Below are positions 7,526 through 12,401 of a DNA stretch of 17,689 nucleotides, piece after piece. A program made the position numbers and the translations under genes. Under the pieces are notes generated by a model that saw only the letters and a program-made list of their open reading frames with translations, had not been told where the DNA came from and did not search any database. The number at the start of each line of letters is the position of its first letter. The first letter of the stretch is position 1. The DNA is taken from assembly GCA_020439725.1 (NCBI GenBank), contig JAGQSE010000044.1, positions 1-17,689 on the forward strand, read 5' to 3'. This stretch comes from Acidobacteriota bacterium. GTDB taxonomy: Bacteria; Acidobacteriota; Thermoanaerobaculia; Multivoradales; JAHZIX01.

Positions 7526-8452
7526 TCAGAGGCTCGGCCGGTAGGTGGAGGTGATGGCCTGCATGCGGGTCACCTGGTCGTTGGTGAACTGGTTCATGCA
7601 GGCGTCGTCGGTGTAGTCCATGAAGTTGTAGATCGGGTCGACACCGGCGCTCGAGCAGGTGTCGCGGCCGACGGGGCAACCGAAGGCGGCGCTCGCCTCG
7701 TACGGGGTGTCGGCGACCGAGTCGCCAGGAGCGTTACAGCCGCCCTGGAAGGTGTGGTAGAGGCCCAGGTAATGACCGACCTCGTGGGTGGCGGTGTCGC
7801 CGAGGTTGTACGGGGCCGCAGCACCGCCGGGGAGCGAATCGTAGAGCAGGACGACGCCGTGCCAGTAGGAGCTTTCCGGGTAGGAGTTCGGGAAGTAGGC
7901 CCAGCCGAGGATGCCGCCGCTCGGGTTGCAGGTGTAGATGTTGAGGTTGTGGGCCGGGTCGACGGCGAGGGCCTGCTTCATCTGGCTCTCGGTACCGGTG
8001 CTGTAGCAACGATCGAACCACTTGCGGTTGTTGGTGCGATCGGTGCTGGCGAGGGTGAAGGAGAAACCGGTGCCGGCGTAGGCGGCGTTCAGGACGGAGA
8101 TCTGGTTGGTGATCCAGCTCTGCGGGATGTTGCCCGTGGTGGTGCCGCGACGGGTCTTGTAGATCACGTGGAAGGCGACCGGGATGTTGGTGACCGCTTC
8201 CGTGGCGGTGCCGTTCTCGGCGATCCAGGCGTCGACCTGCTTCCTGACCTGAGACATCTCGTCGGCGGAGGGGTTGACCACAGCACAGCGCTTGCCGCGC
8301 TGGATGTTGCCGTCGGGGCTCAGGAAGTGAATGTCCTGGGTGCCGCCTACGGCCGCCAGGCTGACAGGACCCGCCGTCGCAACGGAGGCGGGGGTGATGC
8401 TGCCGGCCAGGGCCAACAGGGCTGCGCTCATCAGGATTCCAGGTCTCTTCAT
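7526..8452 (-). CDS. Secreted M43-family zinc metalloprotease, copy 1
   Basis: A 308-residue exported protease of the metzincin clan, most like the M43 (pappalysin/ulilysin/cytophagalysin) family. An N-terminal signal peptide runs to about residue 27 (ends ATA-GP). The catalytic motif HEVGHYLGLYH at 223-233 supplies three His zinc ligands and the general base Glu224. The Met-turn is Met278 in YNFMDYTDD. Cys residues around the active site (for example Cys238, Cys259, Cys265, Cys284) probably form disulfides, consistent with export. There is little pro-region and no extra C-terminal domain. ATG 8452 is preceded by GAGGAG. It is about 80% identical to the gene next upstream on the same strand, so the pair is a tandem duplication. 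Target proteins unknown. Confidence 0.92.
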   Translation of the reverse strand: MKRPGILMSAALLALAGSITPASVATAGPVSLAAVGGTQDIHFLSPDGNIQRGKRCAVVNPSADEMSQVRKQVDAWIAENGTATEAVTNIPVAFHVIYKTRRGTTTGNIPQSWITNQISVLNAAYAGTGFSFTLASTDRTNNRKWFDRCYSTGTESQMKQALAVDPAHNLNIYTCNPSGGILGWAYFPNSYPESSYWHGVVLLYDSLPGGAAAPYNLGDTATHEVGHYLGLYHTFQGGCNAPGDSVADTPYEASAAFGCPVGRDTCSSAGVDPIYNFMDYTDDACMNQFTNDQVTRMQAITSTYRPSL

Positions 8453-8694
8453 CTCGAAATCTCCTCGCAGGACAGGTTCAAGGGGTGTTGGGACGAGGAA
8501 TCCCAGCCCCAGGGGAGGCGGACGATCCGCCTACGAACACGGCATCGCCCAGCGAACGGCGACCAGTGGCTTGACATCTATTGGTCACTTGCTTCTCTGG
8601 GTGATATCTAAAGTACAAGCGTAAAGAAGCCGGGCGCGGGATGAAGACCTCCGCAACCCATCGCAATCTGATTCTCGGAATCGCCAGCCGCTGA
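8453..8694 (-). other. Long untranslated leader of protease copy 1
   Basis: About 240 bases between the predicted promoter and the ATG at 8452 contain no supported reading frame. One compact hairpin is visible: GGCGGA (8517-8522) with TCCGCC (8526-8531), 3-base loop. I recognise no known riboswitch consensus here. Confidence 0.4.
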
Positions 8695-8724
8695 AAGGTA
8701 TGTCTGCGAGCGACGACTTGTCAA
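8695..8724 (-). promoter_or_regulatory. Predicted sigma70-type promoter of protease copy 1
   Basis: On the minus strand TTGACA (8724-8719), an 18-base spacer and TACCTT (8700-8695). The -35 is perfect; the -10 keeps T, A and the final T. The same two hexamers with the same spacing lie at a similar distance upstream of copy 2, which is the main support. Confidence 0.5.
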
Positions 8725-8842
8725 CCGCTCGGGACGGCCACGATCCACGACCCGCTTCGGGGTATTTCTGTGTCTGCCGGAAACTGGAGTGCGCCGCGGT
8801 GGCGGAGACGGGACAGGCAGCGGGAAAACGGGCGGATCCGTG

Positions 8843-8885
8843 ACAGAGAAAGGCCGGGGAGCCATGACGGCGACTCCCCGGCCTT
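8843..8885 (-). terminator. Rho-independent terminator of protease copy 2
   Basis: A perfect 12-bp stem, AAGGCCGGGGAG (8850-8861) with CTCCCCGGCCTT (8874-8885), and a 12-base loop. On the minus strand it is followed by TCTCTGT. It lies 27 bases after the stop at 8913. The 24-base core (8856-8879) shares GGGGAGCC and GACTCCCC with the copy 1 terminator. Confidence 0.8.
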
Positions 8886-8912
8886 CAAGAGAGCTGGAGG
8901 CGAGCCGCAGCC

Positions 8913-9836
8913 TCAGAGGCTGGGCTTGTAGGTGGCGACCATGGTCTGCATGCGGCTCACCTGACCGGAGGTGAACTGGTACATGCAGGCGTCGTCGGTG
9001 TAGTCCATGAAGTTGTAGATCGGATCCTGGCCGGCGCTCGAGCAGGTGTCGCGGCCGGCGGGACAACCGAAGGCGGCGCTCGCCTCGTAGGGGGTGTCGG
9101 AGACCGAGTCACCGGGGGAGGTGCAACCACCCTGGAAGGTGTGGTAGAGGCCGAGGTAGTGGCCGACCTCATGGGTGGCGGTGTCACCGAGGTTGTAGGG
9201 AGCCGCCGAGCCGCCGGGCAGCGAGTTGTAGAGCAGGACGACGCCGTGCCAGTAGGAGCTCTCGGCGTAGGAGTTCGGGAAGTAGGCCCAACCGAGGATG
9301 CCGCCGCTGGGGCTGCAGGTGTAGATGTTGAGGTTGTGGGCCGGGTCGATGGTCAGCGCCTGCTTCATCTGCTTCTCGCGGCTGGTGGTGTAGCAGCCGG
9401 TGAACCAGGTGTTGTTCTGGGTGCGGTCGGTGCTGGCGAGGGTGAAGGAGAAACCGGTACCGGCGTAGGCCGCGTTCAGGACGGAGATCTGGTTGGTGAT
9501 CCAGCTCTGCGGGATGTTGCCGGTGGTGACGCCGCGGCTGACCTTGTAGACCACGTGGAAGCGCACCGGGATGTTGATGTTGGCGTCCGGGATGATGCCG
9601 TTCTCGGCGATCCAGGCGTCGACCTGCTTCTTCACCGCGGCGACCTCGTCGGCCCCCGGGTTGGGGACGGCGCAACGCTTGCCGCGCTGGATCTTGCCGT
9701 CGGGGCTCAGGAAGTGGATGTCCTGGAAGCCGTCATTGGCCTGCATGGACAGGTCGGCGGCGCTCGCGGGGCCGGTCGACACGGTGGCGAGGGCGAGGGC
9801 GAGGATGGCACCGGACAGGGTGAAACGCTTGCTCAT
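8913..9836 (-). CDS. Secreted M43-family zinc metalloprotease, copy 2
   Basis: A 307-residue paralogue of the adjacent protease. The signal peptide ends near residue 26 (ASA-AD). Zinc motif HEVGHYLGLYH is at 222-232 with Glu223 as base, and the Met-turn Met277 is in YNFMDYTDD. From residue 37 onward I count about 49 differences from copy 1 in 271 positions. Differences cluster in the signal peptide, at 80-87, at about 139-156 and at the extreme C-terminus, whereas 104-138 and 176-233 are almost unchanged. ATG 9836 is preceded by AGGAGGA (9853-9847). The gene has its own promoter-like sequence and its own terminator, so the two copies are probably separate transcription units. The varied segments may tune substrate choice; this is inference. 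Confidence 0.92.
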   Translation of the reverse strand: MSKRFTLSGAILALALATVSTGPASAADLSMQANDGFQDIHFLSPDGKIQRGKRCAVPNPGADEVAAVKKQVDAWIAENGIIPDANINIPVRFHVVYKVSRGVTTGNIPQSWITNQISVLNAAYAGTGFSFTLASTDRTQNNTWFTGCYTTSREKQMKQALTIDPAHNLNIYTCSPSGGILGWAYFPNSYAESSYWHGVVLLYNSLPGGSAAPYNLGDTATHEVGHYLGLYHTFQGGCTSPGDSVSDTPYEASAAFGCPAGRDTCSSAGQDPIYNFMDYTDDACMYQFTSGQVSRMQTMVATYKPSL

Positions 9837-10068
9837 GGGACCACAATCCTCCTGCGACAGACAGTCGATGATCCGTTCCTTCGCGGTAAGAAAGGTTTTC
9901 GCGGCGGAACAGCAGTTGTGGCTACGCAGCGGCCGAGGCCATGGGCATGGCCGGAGGCGGAGCCAAAGGTCTCTCCTGCGCTTGGGTACCGGAGCCTCAA
10001 GGGCTGGAACGCCGTGCCGATGGGTCGGGAACGGGCTCCGGAGCGTGTGTGCCAGACTGGACCGGTAG

Positions 10069-10098
10069 AAGGTAGATCTGAGTCGCTTCGGGTGTCAA
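10069..10098 (-). promoter_or_regulatory. Predicted sigma70-type promoter of protease copy 2
   Basis: On the minus strand TTGACA (10098-10093), an 18-base spacer and TACCTT (10074-10069), followed by a leader of about 225 bases before ATG 9836. It matches the arrangement upstream of copy 1. It lies inside the 298-base divergent gap shared with the selenoprotein gene; no convincing plus-strand promoter was seen there. Confidence 0.5.
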
Positions 10099-10134
10099 GA
10101 GGTATTTTCTGAAACAGCGGATCGGAGTTGTGAA

Positions 10135-10917
10135 ATGGCCGGTCTTGGTGATTTGAAGCTGTCATCTCAAGCGTTTTTGCGCGCCTATCCGTGGCGGCGT
10201 GCCGAGAAATCCGACGCCGCCGTGCTCGGCAGGCCGATGAGCGAATGCCGCGTCGCGCTGGTGAGCTCGGCGGGACTGACCGCCGCCGGGGACCCGCCCT
10301 TCGACCCGGACTTTCGGGGCGGTGATCCTTCCTATCGTTGGCTGCCCGCCGACGTCGACCTGGGCACGCTGGTCGAGAACCAGCGCAGCGACTCGTTCGA
10401 TCATTCGGGAATCACCGCCGACCGCAACCTGGCTCTGCCCCTGGATCGCCTCCGCGAGCTCGTCGCCGCGGGCGAGATCGGCGAGGTGGCGCCGCGCCAC
10501 GTGTCGCTCATGGGATCGATCTCGGCACCGGGACGGTTGATGCGGGACAGCGTGCCGGCGGTCGTCGAGGGCCTCCTCGAGGACCGCGTCGAGATCGTCG
10601 TCCTCGTCCCCGTGTGACCCATGTGTCACCAGACGGTCGGTCTGGTTCAAGGCAAGCTCGAAGCCGCGGGCATCGCCACCACGGCGATCTCGCTCCTACC
10701 CTGGATCACGCGCCGCGTCGGCCCGCCCCGCGCGCTGGTGGTCCCCTACCCGCTGGGCTATCCGCTGGGGGCTCCGGGCGATCCCCCGCTCCAGCGCTCG
10801 ATCCTGCGGGCGGCGTTGGCGCTCCTGCCTCGGCGCGACCTGCCGGTCCTCGAGGAGATGCGGCCGGAGCCCGATGCCACCCTTTCGGAGGGGCGCGCCA
10901 ATCGACCGACGCGATAA
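10135..10917 (+). CDS. Selenoprotein of the glycine/betaine/sarcosine reductase B (GrdB-like) family, in-frame UGA as Sec
   Basis: A 260-residue product if UGA 10615-10617 is read as selenocysteine (residue 161). Before it stand family motifs: RAYPWRR near 16-22, VALVSSAGLT, the FDHSGI and LPLDRLREL region and APRHVSLMGSI. Directly after it the same frame gives U161-P-M-C164-H165-QTVGLVQ and then an intact tail (PYPLGYPLG, EEM) to TAA 10917. This U-x-x-C redox motif is what the short, stand-alone members of this family carry. Stopping at the UGA would remove the redox centre and leave the conserved tail unexplained. A SECIS-like hairpin follows the UGA. ATG 10135 is preceded by GGAG (10124-10127). 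The protein is shorter than true GrdB of clostridial glycine reductase (over 400 residues), and no GrdA/GrdC genes are nearby, so it is probably a thiol/selenol oxidoreductase of unknown substrate. Confidence 0.9.
10615..10646 (+). promoter_or_regulatory. Selenocysteine UGA codon with bacterial SECIS element
   Basis: UGA at 10615-10617; stem ACCAGAC (10628-10634) with GTCTGGT (10640-10646), 7 bp with no mismatch; loop GGTCG (10635-10639). The loop begins 17 bases after the UGA and starts with GG, as in bacterial SECIS hairpins such as that of E. coli fdhF, whose loop is also GGUC-like. It lies inside the coding region, as expected for bacteria, and would bind SelB. Confidence 0.85.
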
Positions 10918-11018
10918 GCTGGCAAGACGTGTGAGCAAAGCCGAGCCCCTTCCGCCCTCGATGCTGGCGGCCGGCTCGGACCCCGTACCCGCGGCCGATG
11001 CGCGGCCGCCAACCGTCC

Positions 11019-11026
11019 GAGGAGGT
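11019..11026 (+). promoter_or_regulatory. Ribosome binding site deciding a TTG start of the glutamate dehydrogenase gene
   Basis: GAGGAGGT lies 6 bases before TTG 11033. The nearest in-frame ATG (11054) has no comparable site and would cut into the conserved N-terminal helix. Confidence 0.8.
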
Positions 11027-11032
11027 ATCGCC

Positions 11033-12391
11033 TTGAGCTCGATCGACGAGTACATGGAGATCGTGAAGCGGAGGGATCCGGATCAGCCGGAGTTCCTTCA
11101 GGCCGTAGCGGAGGTCCTGCACTCCATCCGTCCGGTCCTCGATCGGCATCCGGAGCTGCGGCGTGCCAAGATCGTGGAGCGGCTGGTACAGCCGGAGCGG
11201 ATGATCATTTTCCGAGTCCCCTGGGAGGACGACCAGCACGAGGTGCAGGTCAATCGCGGCTTCCGCGTCGAGTTCAACAGCGCCATCGGGCCGTACAAGG
11301 GCGGTTTGCGCTTCCACCCCTCGGTCAACCTGAGCATTCTCAAGTTCCTGGGTTTCGAGCAGATCTTCAAGAACGCCCTGACCACCACCAACATCGGCGG
11401 TGGCAAGGGCGGCTCGGACTTCAATCCGCGGGGACGGTCCGACGCCGAGGTGATGCGCTTCTGCCAGAGCTTCATGAGCGAGCTCTTCCGCCACATCGGT
11501 GCCTCGACCGACGTTCCCGCCGGTGACATCGGCGTCGGCGGGCGCGAGATCGGCTTCCTCTTCGGTCAGTACAAGCGGCTGGCCAACCGTTTCGAGGGCG
11601 TGCTCACGGGCAAGGGCCTCGAGTGGGGGGGCTCACGGATCCGCCCCGAGGCGACGGGGTATGGCCAGGTCTATTTCGCTCTCGAGATGCTCGCGACCCG
11701 GGGCCAGACCCTCGAGGGCAAGCGCTGCCTCATCTCGGGCTCGGGCAACGTCGCCCAGTACGCCGCCGAGAAGGCCATCGAGAGCGGTGCCAAGGTGCTC
11801 ACCTTCTCGGACTCGGACGGTTTCATCCTCGACGAGGACGGTATCGACCGGGCCAAGCTCGACTTCGTCATGAAGCTCAAGAACGAGCGCCGCGGCCGGA
11901 TCCGCGAGTACGTCGAGAAGTTCCCTAACGCCACCTACCAGGCCGCCGATCCCAGCCTCGATCACAATCCGCTGTGGAGCGTTGCGGCGGACGTCGCACT
12001 TCCCGGCGCGACCCAGAACGAGGTCAACGGCCAGGACGCCCGGCACCTTCTCGACAACGGCTGCTTCTGCGTCTCCGAGGGCTCGAACATGCCGTCGACC
12101 CCCGAGGCCATCGACGCCTTCGTCGGCGCCGGGATCCTCTACGGTCCGGCCAAGGCCGCCAACGCCGGCGGCGTCGCGGTGTCGGCCCTCGAGATGAGCC
12201 AGAACGGGATGCGCCTGTCGTGGACCCGGGAAGAGGTCGACGACCGGCTGCGCGCCATCATGCGCAGCATCCACTCGACCTGTGTCCATCACGCCGAGCA
12301 CTACGGCTCGAAGGGCAACCTGGTGGACGGCGCCAACATCGCCGGCTTCCTGCGGGTGGCCAACGCCATGCTCGACCAAGGCTTGGTCTGA
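11033..12391 (+). CDS. gdhA: Glutamate dehydrogenase (NADP-type, hexameric)
   Basis: Interconverts 2-oxoglutarate plus ammonium and glutamate. From TTG 11033 the protein has 452 residues, the usual size for the bacterial NADP-type enzyme. Visible family motifs, in order: VPWEDD, QVNRGFRVEFNSAIGPYKGG, LRFHPSVNLSILKFLGFEQ, the GGGKGGSDF glycine loop with the catalytic Lys, RFCQSFMSEL, PAGDIGVGGREIG with the conserved Asp, and the dinucleotide site SGSGNVAQYA. PAKAANAGGVAVSALEM and the C-terminal NIAGFLRVA are also typical. Where most relatives have TGLPMGGGKGG this one has TTTNIGGGKGG. The gene is 115 bases after the selenoprotein stop; the gap shows no strong terminator, so read-through is possible. 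The downstream gene begins 10 bases after its stop. Confidence 0.95.
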   Translation: MSSIDEYMEIVKRRDPDQPEFLQAVAEVLHSIRPVLDRHPELRRAKIVERLVQPERMIIFRVPWEDDQHEVQVNRGFRVEFNSAIGPYKGGLRFHPSVNLSILKFLGFEQIFKNALTTTNIGGGKGGSDFNPRGRSDAEVMRFCQSFMSELFRHIGASTDVPAGDIGVGGREIGFLFGQYKRLANRFEGVLTGKGLEWGGSRIRPEATGYGQVYFALEMLATRGQTLEGKRCLISGSGNVAQYAAEKAIESGAKVLTFSDSDGFILDEDGIDRAKLDFVMKLKNERRGRIREYVEKFPNATYQAADPSLDHNPLWSVAADVALPGATQNEVNGQDARHLLDNGCFCVSEGSNMPSTPEAIDAFVGAGILYGPAKAANAGGVAVSALEMSQNGMRLSWTREEVDDRLRAIMRSIHSTCVHHAEHYGSKGNLVDGANIAGFLRVANAMLDQGLV

Positions 12392-12401
12392 CGAGCCGGA
12401 C

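Larger units (their letters stand above)
7441..10098 (-). repeat. Tandem duplication of a complete protease gene unit
   Basis: Two direct copies, each with promoter-like TTGACA-N18-TACCTT, a leader of about 230 nt, an M43 protease gene and a GGGGAG/CTCCCC terminator. Stop-to-stop spacing is 1387 bases. The leaders have diverged beyond easy alignment, while the coding parts stay close, which suggests an old duplication with selection or gene conversion on the coding part. Confidence 0.7.

Noticed and set aside
8571..8607. Plus-strand TTGACA at 8571 as a promoter
   Set aside because: The nearest AT-rich -10 candidate is 25 bases away and no plus-strand gene follows within reach.
10615..10617. 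UGA as a true stop, with two separate short genes or a pseudogene
   Set aside because: The sequence after it continues the same protein family in the same frame, the position is the redox site, and a SECIS-like hairpin follows.
10874..11032. Upstream ATG extension of glutamate dehydrogenase to 10874
   Set aside because: It would overlap the selenoprotein gene and add about 53 residues not found in the family; TTG 11033 has a strong GAGGAGGT site.
12282..12401. Upstream extension of the receiver/ATP-binding gene into glutamate dehydrogenase
   Set aside because: The added residues (Thr, Ser, Ala, Pro, Trp rich) are an out-of-frame reading of the glutamate dehydrogenase C-terminus.
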